A DNA stretch of 64,000 bases, from NCBI GenBank assembly GCA_949419965.1, contig CASPAC010000005.1, forward strand, positions 6,224 through 70,223, in the 5' to 3' direction. A program made the translations under genes and the position numbers. Of this stretch, positions 18,830 through 27,116 are shown piece after piece (the stretch's first letter is position 1; each line of letters begins with the position of its first letter). The DNA is from Bacteroidales bacterium (lineage in GTDB: Bacteria > Bacteroidota > Bacteroidia > Bacteroidales > Rikenellaceae). The notes beneath the pieces were generated by a model that was not told the DNA's origin, made no database searches, and worked only from the letters and a program-made list of their open reading frames with translations.

Positions 18830-19285
18830 GTGGATTCATTAAGCTACAAGACTATCTCGGCCAATGCTTCGACCGTCGCCAAGGAATGGGTGGTGATCGA
18901 CGCTACGAACGAGGTATTGGGACGTCTTGCTTCGCAGGTGGCCAAGATCCTCCGCGGCAAGAACAAGCCCAGCTACACGCCCCACGTCGATTGCGGTGAC
19001 TACGTCATCGTCATCAATGCGGAGAAGGTGAAGCTCACGGGCAAGAAGATGACCGACAAGGTCTACACGCGTCACACGGGTTATCCCGGCGGTCAGCGTT
19101 TCGCTACCCCGGCCGATTACCTGGCCAAGAAGCCGACCTTCCTGGTCGAGAAGGCCGTCAAGGGCATGCTGCCCCGTACGCGCCTGGGTGCCGCCGTGTT
19201 GAAAAATCTGAAGGTGTATGCCGGCGCCGAGCATCCGCACGCCGCGCAGAACCCCAAGAGCATTAAGTTGAACGAGATCAAGTAA
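18830..19285 (+). CDS. rplM: 50S ribosomal protein L13
   Basis: 151 residues, starting with GTG at 18830; the start is supported by the conserved opening MDSLSYKTISAN of Bacteroidales L13. Typical L13 stretches are present: WVVIDATNEVLGRLASQVAK, KPSYTPHVDCGDYVIVINA, and GMLPRTRLGAAVLKNLKVY. L13 is an early-assembly protein of the large subunit. rpsI follows after 5 nt, the common L13-S9 pair. Confidence 0.98.
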   Translation: MDSLSYKTISANASTVAKEWVVIDATNEVLGRLASQVAKILRGKNKPSYTPHVDCGDYVIVINAEKVKLTGKKMTDKVYTRHTGYPGGQRFATPADYLAKKPTFLVEKAVKGMLPRTRLGAAVLKNLKVYAGAEHPHAAQNPKSIKLNEIK

Positions 19286-19290
19286 GAGTT

Positions 19291-19677
19291 ATGGAAGTTG
19301 TAAACACCGTAGGTCGTCGCAAGGCCGCTGTGGCTCGCGTATACGTGAAGCCGGGCAAGGGTCAGATTACCATCAACCGCAAGGAACTCGCCGCTTATTT
19401 CCCCCTCGAAATTCTCCAGTTCCAGGTGAAGCAGCCCCTGTTGGCTACCAACACCGCCGAGAATTACGACATCACCATCAACCTCGATGGCGGTGGCATC
19501 AAGGGTCAGGCCGAGGCCGCACGTCTGGGTATCGCTCGCGCATTGTGCGAGATCGACGCCGAGATGCGTCCCACGCTCAAGAAGGCAGGTTTCCTCACCC
19601 GCGATCCCCGCGAGGTTGAGCGTAAGAAGCCCGGTCAGCCCGGAGCACGCCGCAAGTTCCAGTTCAGCAAGCGTTAG
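19291..19677 (+). CDS. rpsI: 30S ribosomal protein S9
   Basis: 128 residues, normal length. It has the S9 core NTVGRRKAAVARVYVKPGKG, GGGIKGQAEAARLGIARAL and the basic C-terminal tail ending KFQFSKR, which reaches the P-site tRNA. Second gene of the rplM operon. Confidence 0.98.
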   Translation: MEVVNTVGRRKAAVARVYVKPGKGQITINRKELAAYFPLEILQFQVKQPLLATNTAENYDITINLDGGGIKGQAEAARLGIARALCEIDAEMRPTLKKAGFLTRDPREVERKKPGQPGARRKFQFSKR

Positions 19678-19738
19678 TACGACCGGAATTTCGGCATGTA
19701 CGGCGTCGGTTTCAAACCGCAGGGATTGCCTTGGTTAT

Positions 19739-19765
19739 GTCATTCTGAAGCACAGCGAAGAATCT
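19739..19765 (+). repeat. single short repeat of the GTCATTCTGA..GCGAAGAATCT family
   Basis: This lone copy lies between rpsI and rpsB. The same module occurs several times inside the composite repeats and as a degenerate copy at 37108-37133 between alaS and gpmI. Confidence 0.7.
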
Positions 19766-19892
19766 TATATAATAAATAGGTACTGCCTCTCGGTTGCCGC
19801 GCCGCGGAAAACTCCGGGGACCGGCCCTAAGGACCGCTACTCGCGGAGTTGTTGAAAAGAGAATTAGAATCAGTTTTAATTACGAATCGAAA

Positions 19893-20771
19893 ATGTCACG
19901 TACAGATTTTAATACATTGTTGGAGGCCGGCGCCCATTTCGGTCACCTGAAGCGTAAGTGGAACCCCAAAATGGCTCCCTACATCTTCATGGAGAAGAAC
20001 GGCATCCACATCATCGACCTGCACAAGACCGTGCTCAAGATCGATGAGGCTGCCGCAGCCATCAAGCAGATCGCCAAGAGCGGTCGCCGCGTGCTGTTCG
20101 TCGCCACCAAGAAACAAGCCAAGGAAATCGTTGCCGAAAAGGTTGCGACCGTCGGTATGCCTTACGTCACCGAGCGTTGGGCCGGCGGTATGCTCACCAA
20201 CTTCCCCACCATACGTAAAGCCGTCAAGAAGATGGCGACCATCGACAAGATGACCGCCGACGGCACGTTCGATAACTTCTCCAAGCGCGAGAAGCTCCAG
20301 ATCGCACGTCAGCGTGCGAAGCTCGAAAAGAACCTCGGCTCCATCGCCGACCTCACGCGTCTGCCCGCCGCCCTGTTCGTCGTCGACGTTCAGAAGGAGG
20401 CCAACGCCGTCAAGGAGGCCAAGCGTCTGAGCATCCCCGTATTTGCAATGGTAGATACTTGTTGTGATCCGACCGACATTGATTACGTTATCCCTGCAAA
20501 TGACGATGCTACCAAGTCGATCGCCGTGGTCGTAGAGGCCATGTGCGCCGCTGTCGCCGAGGGTCTCGAGGAACGCAAGCTCGAGAAGGAGAAAGAGGCT
20601 CAGGAGACCGAGGCTGCCGGCGATGCCGCCAAGAAGGAGTCCAAGCCCCGCATCAAGAAGGCCGTCAAGGCTTCGATCGATGCCGAGGAGGAGACCGTCA
20701 AGGAGGTCGTTGCCGCCGTCGAAACTCCCAGCGAGGAGCCCGCAGCCGCCGACGCTGCTTCGGAGCAGTAA
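19893..20771 (+). CDS. rpsB: 30S ribosomal protein S2 with long C-terminal extension
   Basis: 292 residues from the ATG at 19893 (opening MSRTDFNTLLEAGAHFGHLK, the S2 consensus). S2 stretches: KWNPKMAPYIFMEKNGIHII, ERWAGGMLTNFPTI, and RLPAALFVVDVQKE. The body ends near residue 228; the last about 60 residues are a charged Lys/Glu/Ala tail absent from the shorter S2 of most bacteria, such as E. coli (241 residues). tsf follows 107 nt later, the usual rpsB-tsf order. A frame extending upstream begins in repeat DNA and is not the start. Confidence 0.97.
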   Translation: MSRTDFNTLLEAGAHFGHLKRKWNPKMAPYIFMEKNGIHIIDLHKTVLKIDEAAAAIKQIAKSGRRVLFVATKKQAKEIVAEKVATVGMPYVTERWAGGMLTNFPTIRKAVKKMATIDKMTADGTFDNFSKREKLQIARQRAKLEKNLGSIADLTRLPAALFVVDVQKEANAVKEAKRLSIPVFAMVDTCCDPTDIDYVIPANDDATKSIAVVVEAMCAAVAEGLEERKLEKEKEAQETEAAGDAAKKESKPRIKKAVKASIDAEEETVKEVVAAVETPSEEPAAADAASEQ

Positions 20772-20789
20772 CAGGTGCTTTTTCCCGGG

Positions 20790-20850
20790 TCGGGTGCAAA
20801 CCCAGGTTGGCTTGAGTTTTGCCGGGACGGGGGAGAGTGCTTGCAAATGA
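20790..20850 (+). repeat. degenerate repeat of the GCTTGAGnTnTGCCGnGGCG family
   Basis: The rpsB-tsf gap carries a segment (GGTTGGCTTGAGTTTTGCCG) related to the 74-bp tandem repeat at 38721 and to the repeats at 41960-42080. Confidence 0.45.
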
Positions 20851-20878
20851 ACGCAAAATCTTTAAAACACTGAAAACT

Positions 20879-21709
20879 ATGGAAATCAAAGCTGCAGATG
20901 TAATGAAGCTCCGTAAGATGACCGGTGCCGGCATGATGGATTGCAAGAAGGCGCTGATCGAGGCGGAGGGCGATTACAACCGCGCGCAGGATATTATCCG
21001 CGAGAAGGGCAAGCTCGTCGTCGCCAAGCGTGCCGACCGTTCGGCAACCGAGGGCGTCGTCGTGACGAAGATCGTGGGCAACAAGGCTTATATCCTCTGT
21101 CTGGCTTGCGAAACCGACTTCGTGGCTCAGAACGCCGAGTATTCCGCTTCGGCCAATGCCATGTTGGAGGTCGCCGTCGCTGCCGACGCTGCCGACCGCG
21201 ATGCGCTGCTCGCTACCAAGAACGCAGAGGGCCACACCGTCGAGGAGATGGTGACCGAGAAATCGGGCCAGACCGGCGAGAAGATCGAGTTGGCCTACTA
21301 CGCTCGTATCGAGGCTCCGTATTGTGCCGCCTATGTCCACTTCAACAAGAAGTTGGGCACCATCCTCGGCTTCAACAAGGAGGTTCCCGAGGAGGTGGCT
21401 CATGCCGTTGCCATGCAGGCAACCGCCATGGCGCCCATCTCGATCGACGTTGCCGACTGCCCCGCCGATGTCGTGGCGCACGAGCGTCAGATCGCCGTCG
21501 AGGCCATGAAGCAGGATCCCAAGAACGCCAACAAGCCCGACGAGATTCTTGAGAAGATCGCCGAGGGCAAGATGCGCAAGTTCTTCGAGGAGAACACGCT
21601 TCTGAACCAGTGCGTCGTAGGTGAGAAGGAGACGATCGCCGAGTACATCCGCAAGGCCAACAAGGAGGCTACGATCGTTGCTTACAAGCGTTTCGCTTTG
21701 GGCGAGTAG
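20879..21709 (+). CDS. tsf: translation elongation factor Ts
   Basis: 276 residues from the ATG at 20879 (opening MEIKAADVMKLRKMTGAGMM). EF-Ts exchanges GDP for GTP on EF-Tu. Seen: N-terminal UBA-type domain with MTGAGMMDCKKALIEA (about residues 14-29), the central LACETDFVAQN motif that contacts EF-Tu, and a C-terminal dimerisation part. Length normal. A terminator follows 17 nt after the stop. Confidence 0.97.
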   Translation: MEIKAADVMKLRKMTGAGMMDCKKALIEAEGDYNRAQDIIREKGKLVVAKRADRSATEGVVVTKIVGNKAYILCLACETDFVAQNAEYSASANAMLEVAVAADAADRDALLATKNAEGHTVEEMVTEKSGQTGEKIELAYYARIEAPYCAAYVHFNKKLGTILGFNKEVPEEVAHAVAMQATAMAPISIDVADCPADVVAHERQIAVEAMKQDPKNANKPDEILEKIAEGKMRKFFEENTLLNQCVVGEKETIAEYIRKANKEATIVAYKRFALGE

Positions 21710-21725
21710 CCGTCTTGCATTTTGT

Positions 21726-21762
21726 AAATACCGGAGCTCTTTTCGAGTTCCGGTATTTTTTT
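21726..21762 (+). terminator. terminator after tsf
   Basis: A stem AATACCGGA...TCCGGTATT (21726-21756) is followed by seven T. Confidence 0.85.
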
Positions 21763-21852
21763 GTCTTGTCGGATTCTTACAATTCTTTGCCGACGCTTGT
21801 ATTTTGGATGGATGATAGTTTTATCTGTTTTAAGGTCGGCAGGGGAGTGGTG

Positions 21853-23100
21853 CGTTCATCGGCAATTTGCCGTCTTTGTCGTTCGGGAATTTATCGGTAT
21901 CTTCGCTCTACAGCAACTTCACACCCGGAGTGACAAGGGGTTATGGCTTTTGTCAGCGTGGTTTGTGTAGATTCAGCAGTCCGCTGGCAGCGTAATGGCG
22001 CGGGAGGATTGATAAGGAATAGTTGTTTGCGGACGGTTGTTCGATCGCCGTTTTTTGTCGTTCTGCGGTTTTTGCAATTCGTAGAATTGCGCGAGCCGCA
22101 GCCTCCCGGCACGGAAGTTCGCCGCTTCGGCTTTCGCCGGGATCCCCCCCCCTCCACAGGCTTCGTTCAGAGAGAGCGTACGTTGTAAGTTCGCAAGCTC
22201 TGCTTCGGTCGGCGCTGTGTTGTTTTCGTGCCGAAGCCCGCGGGGCGAGTTTTGCGAGCCTCCGCGTGGCGGGGCTTCGGCTCGCACGGCTGAAGCCGGT
22301 GTTTAGCTCTGTAAGCTGCGGCCGCCCCGAACATCTTTTCCCTCCATCCTTTCTGCGTTGCCGCCAGTTGCATATTCCAGTCTGCCGCGGAGTTTGCGAA
22401 CAATTCAGTAGTTCGTCATTCTGAGGAGCAGAGCGACGAAGAATCTGTATCATCAGCATACAGATGTTTGACTGCACTGCGTTTGTCTTTCTCCTCCTTG
22501 CTCGGCATAGTCCGCAAGCGGTCTCTGCACTCGCTGCGTTCGTCGATCCACTTCGTTCAGAATGACAAAGGGCTTGATATTCGGGGCACGCTTGCGGGCC
22601 GCAGCCTTGGCCGGCGGAGGCCCACAAGCCTGAAAGGCAGGAATCGTGAAAAAACACGAATACGGATTCTTCGTCGCTCTGCTCCTCAGAATGACAACAG
22701 TGGAATCGAACTCTCGAAGAGAACTCTATTAATTGTGAATTTTGCATTCTGAATTAATCCCCTACGGGGCTTGACTTTACTCTTGCTCGGTAAAGCCCGT
22801 GAACGGTCTTTACTCTCGCTTAATCGTAAAGTTGTGAATTCTGAATTGTTTTGTTCCCTCTCCGCTGCATTCATCCCAGCGATTGCCCGGAAACTCCTGC
22901 TGCGGGCGCCCGCAGCCGTGACACGGGAACCTTGGCGGAAGTCGGCATGAGCGGCTACGTGTGGGCTTCGTCGTCGTGGGTTTCGGGCGACCTGCATGCC
23001 GGTCTCTTTGCCTGTGGAGCGGATGGTACACATCCGCTCACCGGGGGCCACCGGGTTGCGGCCCGCCCCGTGCGCTGCGTCCAAGCATCTGCAGAAGTTG
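21853..23100 (+). repeat. composite intergenic repeat, copy B
   Basis: 1.25 kb between the converging tsf and addB genes, in inverted orientation to copies A and C. It starts with CGTTCATCGGCAATTTGCC (also the far end of C) and ends with the VRCVQ cassette at 22896-23084. It contains a C9 tract (22144-22152), CATTCTGAGGAGCAGAGCG-type modules near 22415 and 22665, and hairpin-forming GCCGAAGCC/GGCTTCGGC pairs. No supportable gene. Confidence 0.8.
22896..23084 (+). pseudogene. orphan variable-domain cassette, copy B
   Basis: 63 codons, the same length as copy A: PAAGARSRDTGTLAEVG, then ASSSWVSGDLHAG and ARPVRCVQ. Of 63 residues 29 agree with copy A, nearly all Gly, Ser, Arg and Pro of the scaffold, while the others differ without similarity. 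The frame stops at 23111, just outside the repeat. No N-terminal domain or signal peptide is attached. Confidence 0.6.
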
Positions 23101-23155
23101 TTGAAAAATGAAGAATGAAGCCAAAGAGACGGGCCGACGTGTACCGGACGGCCTT

Positions 23156-26002
23156 TTAACGTTTGCAGATGGTGTTGAAATCGCAATACTGGCAGGTTTT
23201 GACATCCTCGCATTGCCGGAAAGGCGTTGCAGCGTCATAGAGTTCCGCCAGCGTGGTGCGCAAAAGTTCTTCGAAAGTCTCCGCATACACCGAATAGGGT
23301 GCACCGCGGCGTCCCAGCTCCTTGTCGTCCAGTTCCGGTGAATAATCCTCGCGGTGCATGTGGCGGACATAGTAGAGCGTGGGGAGAGCGTCGCAGCCAC
23401 GCGTGCGGTAGAGCATCATCGAGTAGAGCAGCGTCTGTATCACGTTGGAGAGGCGCTCCCTGCCCTCGCCGCAGAAAAGACGCTCCACCCCCGGGAACTC
23501 AAGATGGGGCATCCCCGTCTTGTAGTCCACAACGCGCAGCGTCCCGTCGTCCAGCCGGTCGATGCGGTCGGCGATGCCCGCGAACTTGAGCCGCATGGTG
23601 CGTCCGCACGCTTCGAACGGGAAGGCATGGGCCACTTCTTCCTCCAGCCCCAGGGTCGTGAATGCGTCGTGGGCCGCATCGTGGCGCATCACGCCGTCGC
23701 GCAGGTAACGCGTCACGATGTCTTTGACCAGGAGCAAATTGCCCGTGTAGTCGTCGGGGGTGGCATGCGCATCATGGAGGTAATTTTCGTTGATGGCGTC
23801 GGCCACGGCCCGCATCACCTCGTCGGTCCGGCGCAGGGCCTGCAAGGTCTGTCCGGGGTGTGTTCCGCCCACGATGCGGCCGTAGAGTTTTTGGGCCGCC
23901 GCATGCAGGATAGTGCCGAACATCGGGGCGTCCACCTCCTCGCTCACCTCGTCGTCCGCCACCAGACGGGCCACCGAATGGAAGTAGAAGCGCAGCGGGC
24001 AGGCGACGTAGCGGAACAGCGCCGTGGGAGAAAGGGTTGCCGGATGCTCCGGATCGACGAAACGTTCGAGTCGCTCCATCACCCGCTCGTCCTTGGCCAC
24101 TTCGATGGGTTGCGTCCGGGCAAGGTTGACATCCACGCCCACTTCGATCCGCCGCACCGGGATGCCGCTCTCATAATCGAGCTGGTAGATATAGCGGCTC
24201 GGTTCGCCGGTCGACTTCTCGTCGGCGTGCGAGCAGTAGAGCATGTGCACGCGCCGGGCTCGTTGGATCAGGCGATAGAAATAGTAGGCATAGACTCCCT
24301 CGTGGTGTTCGGGCGTGGGCAGCGCGAAGGCCGCACGCAGGTTGTAGGGCACGAACGAAGCCTGCGCCATGCGGTTGCCGGGGAAGTTGTCGTCGTTCAT
24401 CGAGAGGATGACGACGTTGTCGAAATCGAGGTTGCGGGTCTCCAGAATACCCATCACCTGCACTCCTTCCAGCGGCTCGCCCTCGAACGGGATGCGGATC
24501 GTCTGGAGGTGGCGGCGCAGCAGCGAGGTGTAGACATCCGCTTCGATCGACAGGTCGCAGGCGTCGAGCGAGTTGCGCAGTTTGACGATCTCTTCGGAGA
24601 TCACCGCCAGGAATTCGCTCCGCTGGCCGGCATCGTCGCCGGCATAGGGCGTGCGGGCCACGGCATCCACCACCGCCAGCAGCCACTGCGAGAACTCCTG
24701 CCAGCTGTCGACCGCCGTGAAGATGCGCGACAACAATGCGTTGCGGCCCAGCCACGACGCTTCGACCGAGATGCGCCGTTCGCGCACGATCTCCTCCGCC
24801 AGCGTGCGGGTCATTGCCGCGTCGCACCCCGTCACGTAGGGATGGTGCAGCAGTCCCGTAACGTCGGCGTGGTAGAAGGTGCAGGCTGCACCTTTCGTTC
24901 GGCGTCGGGATTGCAGCGACAACAGACGTTCCACGAACGTATAGGCCAGGGTCTGCTTGAGCGGATAGCCCATCGTCACGTTCACCTTGCCGATCTCCTC
25001 GGGCAGGGCGTAGAGCAGCGGCAGGAGCAGGTTTTCGTCGGTCAGCACTATGGCGGTCCGCTTGTCGAGGGGACCCTGCTTGGCATATTCGCGCAGAATC
25101 TCAGCCGCATATTTGCATTGTACGGCGTTCGAGACGGCCGACACGACGGTCAGTTCCTTTTCGCGGGTCATGTTGTCGTGCGAGAGACGGGTGCGCGGCG
25201 GGAAAAGTTCCGTATTCTCGCGCACGAACATGCCGGCTTCCTGCTCGGGGTTGTCCTTATAGTAAGTATCGTAGTCCCAGTAGAAATCGGTCTGCGCGTT
25301 GGTCGAGAGAAAGCGGAAAAGAATTTTTTCGCACTCCGAAAGCGCATTGAACCCGGCCACGACGTATCGCCGCGGTTCGGGGAAGACGTATTCGCCCGCC
25401 AGGATGCGGTCGGCGGCGGCCCGCTGCACCATGCCGCCATAGGCGATGCCCAACCGGCTCAGCCGCTCGCGGTAGCGTTCGTAGATGGGGCCCAGCGTCT
25501 TCCAGATCGCCAGGAACCGGCGTTTCTCCTCCGACAGATCGGCTTCGGGCCCCAGCGACGACCAGAAACTCAGAATGCGGAGCTGCGCCGGCGTGAGGTA
25601 GGAGATGTCGGCCTCCATCTCCTTGATTTCCGACAGGTTGCGGAAAAGCTGCGAGGCATCGATGCGGTATTTGTCGATCGTGTCGAAGTCCGTCAGCAGC
25701 ATCTCGCCCCAGAAGTAGAACCGGTCGAACGGCTCGGCATGGAACTGCGAGTAGACTTTGTAGAGTTCGGTTATCAGACGCAGGCGGTCGCCCGTCGTGA
25801 GACCCGAAATCTCGGACGTCAGCTCGTCGATCGTGCACCACGTGGGCTGCCACATGGGCCGTTCGGCTATCCGGCTCAGCGCATCGGTGAAGAAAAGCCT
25901 TGCGCGCCGCGAGGCGAAGAGCACGGACCGCTCCGAGAGCTCCTCGCCGTAGCGTGCATAGAGATCGCGCGCCACCTCTTCCAGAAATCCCGCCGTCGCC
26001 AT
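23156..26002 (-). CDS. addB: AddB-like PD-(D/E)XK exonuclease with Fe-S cluster
   Basis: 948 residues from the ATG at 26002. Together with the AddA-like helicase nearby it would process double-strand DNA ends for recombination. The N-terminal two thirds is the inactive-helicase-like part (SVLFASRRARLFFTDAL; VQVMGILETRNLDFDNVVIL). The C-terminal nuclease has RIDRLDDGTLRVVDYKTG with the catalytic Asp and Lys. Four cysteines match the AddB iron-sulfur pattern: one before the nuclease (YVACPLRFYF) and CQYCDFNTIC (CxxCxxxxxC) at the very end. It lies 4 nt after the DUF2807 gene on the same strand, so the two are probably co-transcribed, divergent from addA. Confidence 0.85.
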   Translation of the reverse strand: MATAGFLEEVARDLYARYGEELSERSVLFASRRARLFFTDALSRIAERPMWQPTWCTIDELTSEISGLTTGDRLRLITELYKVYSQFHAEPFDRFYFWGEMLLTDFDTIDKYRIDASQLFRNLSEIKEMEADISYLTPAQLRILSFWSSLGPEADLSEEKRRFLAIWKTLGPIYERYRERLSRLGIAYGGMVQRAAADRILAGEYVFPEPRRYVVAGFNALSECEKILFRFLSTNAQTDFYWDYDTYYKDNPEQEAGMFVRENTELFPPRTRLSHDNMTREKELTVVSAVSNAVQCKYAAEILREYAKQGPLDKRTAIVLTDENLLLPLLYALPEEIGKVNVTMGYPLKQTLAYTFVERLLSLQSRRRTKGAACTFYHADVTGLLHHPYVTGCDAAMTRTLAEEIVRERRISVEASWLGRNALLSRIFTAVDSWQEFSQWLLAVVDAVARTPYAGDDAGQRSEFLAVISEEIVKLRNSLDACDLSIEADVYTSLLRRHLQTIRIPFEGEPLEGVQVMGILETRNLDFDNVVILSMNDDNFPGNRMAQASFVPYNLRAAFALPTPEHHEGVYAYYFYRLIQRARRVHMLYCSHADEKSTGEPSRYIYQLDYESGIPVRRIEVGVDVNLARTQPIEVAKDERVMERLERFVDPEHPATLSPTALFRYVACPLRFYFHSVARLVADDEVSEEVDAPMFGTILHAAAQKLYGRIVGGTHPGQTLQALRRTDEVMRAVADAINENYLHDAHATPDDYTGNLLLVKDIVTRYLRDGVMRHDAAHDAFTTLGLEEEVAHAFPFEACGRTMRLKFAGIADRIDRLDDGTLRVVDYKTGMPHLEFPGVERLFCGEGRERLSNVIQTLLYSMMLYRTRGCDALPTLYYVRHMHREDYSPELDDKELGRRGAPYSVYAETFEELLRTTLAELYDAATPFRQCEDVKTCQYCDFNTICKR

Positions 26003-26006
26003 GGCT

Positions 26007-26810
26007 CTACTCTTGTTCGATCCGGCCGATAGTTCCCGCCAGCAGGCTTTGCGACGTGCGCAGCAGGACCGGCATTCGCTTGTAGAAGATCGAGCCGCTG
26101 GTGACCGCTTTGGCTTCGAGCCGGTCGGCAACGTCGACCGTCACCTCGGCCTTGTTCTTGGCCGTCACGACCGCCGATTCGCACCGCAGGTCGAGCGCGT
26201 CCACCCGGCCCGTCGAGACGCTGAGGGTCAGGTAACGCACCGCTCCCGTGAGTTTGGCGCGGCTGTCGCCCGAGAGTTCCATCATCAGGTCCTGAATGTC
26301 CGCATGGATGTCCACGCTCGAACGGGCGCCCACCGTCAGGTCGAACATGGGTGCTGCGAGCGTATTGGCAAACGTTGCATTGGCATCGGTTATCGTCAGC
26401 GAGCGCAGCGTGTTATAGCTCACGGTCACCTGCGTGCGTGCGGTGCGGTGCATGTCGGCCCGTTCGCGGATGTGCAGCACGCCGTTGCGCACCTCCGCGC
26501 GGAATTTGGTGTTGTCGTCGCCTTTCGTATCGTAGACGATGCGGGGAGCTTCCGTAGCCGGCACTTCCACAAAGCGGATGTCCACCGTCGCGTCGACTTC
26601 CACCGCATCGAACGGTGCCAGCCATTCGCTGCGACGGGCAGGAAGCGCTTCGGATGCCGGCGCAACCGTCGCAGCGGTCGTGCCGGCCGTACGGGCAGCA
26701 TTGTCGTCCGTCGTCGGCGAGGTCACCGAAATCTGCGTCCCGAATCCCGTCTGTGCCTGACCGGCCGCCACCGCAAGAAGCGCCGCGGCGCTCAAAATCG
26801 TTTTCCTCAT
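26007..26810 (-). CDS. secreted DUF2807 (GIN-domain) protein
   Basis: 267 residues with a signal peptide (MRKTILSAAALLAVAAGQAQ), then a Thr/Ala-rich linker (to about residue 60) and a repetitive beta-solenoid region: FDAVEVDATVDIRFVEVP, KFRAEVRNGVLHIRE, VTVSYNTLRSLTITDANATF, SSVDIHADIQDLMMELSGDS. This is the putative auto-transporter adhesin head GIN domain (DUF2807) common in Bacteroidetes cell-surface or periplasmic proteins. The role is unknown. Its coupling to addB, with only 4 nt between them, is odd, since it is an exported protein. Confidence 0.8.
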   Translation of the reverse strand: MRKTILSAAALLAVAAGQAQTGFGTQISVTSPTTDDNAARTAGTTAATVAPASEALPARRSEWLAPFDAVEVDATVDIRFVEVPATEAPRIVYDTKGDDNTKFRAEVRNGVLHIRERADMHRTARTQVTVSYNTLRSLTITDANATFANTLAAPMFDLTVGARSSVDIHADIQDLMMELSGDSRAKLTGAVRYLTLSVSTGRVDALDLRCESAVVTAKNKAEVTVDVADRLEAKAVTSGSIFYKRMPVLLRTSQSLLAGTIGRIEQE

Positions 26811-27116
26811 GGTCGTTTCGTTTATGGGTCGCTAAATTACGAATATTTATCGGGAATACAGCCGCTAAAGCGGCCAAACTCGCCGGATCGCTGCTATTCT
26901 CCGCCCGGAACCGTGTTCCGGTCCGGCTTGCAACCCTTCGCGGCCGGCTTCCGTGCCGTCTTCCCGTTGCAGATCCGGCCGGCGAATCTTCCTCCGGACG
27001 GTCGCTGCCTGCACTCCGCATCCGTTCACCCGCCCGGCCGCGCATTTTTAGCTGCGAATTCTTTCCAGTTCCCGATTTGTTTCGTACTTTTACGATTCCG
27101 GAACAAAATCACTTCG
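26811..27116. other. divergent promoter region between DUF2807-addB and addA
   Basis: 306 nt without a gene. A -7-like TACTTTTA (27085-27092) points to addA and TAATTTAG on the minus strand (plus-strand 26832-26839) points to the DUF2807 gene; neither has a good -33 box. A small GCCGC-TAAA-GCGGC hairpin lies near 26863. Confidence 0.4.

Noticed and set aside
21953..22747. Open frame of about 264 codons on the minus strand, with CHSEEQSDEES-type sequence
   Set aside because: It is a translation of the intergenic repeat modules. Similar peptides appear in copies A and C in several frames, without signal, domain or conserved start.
26001..27116. Upstream extension of addA
   Set aside because: It is antisense to the DUF2807 gene and has no helicase sequence. 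The Walker A motif begins 8 residues after the ATG at 27117, as usual.
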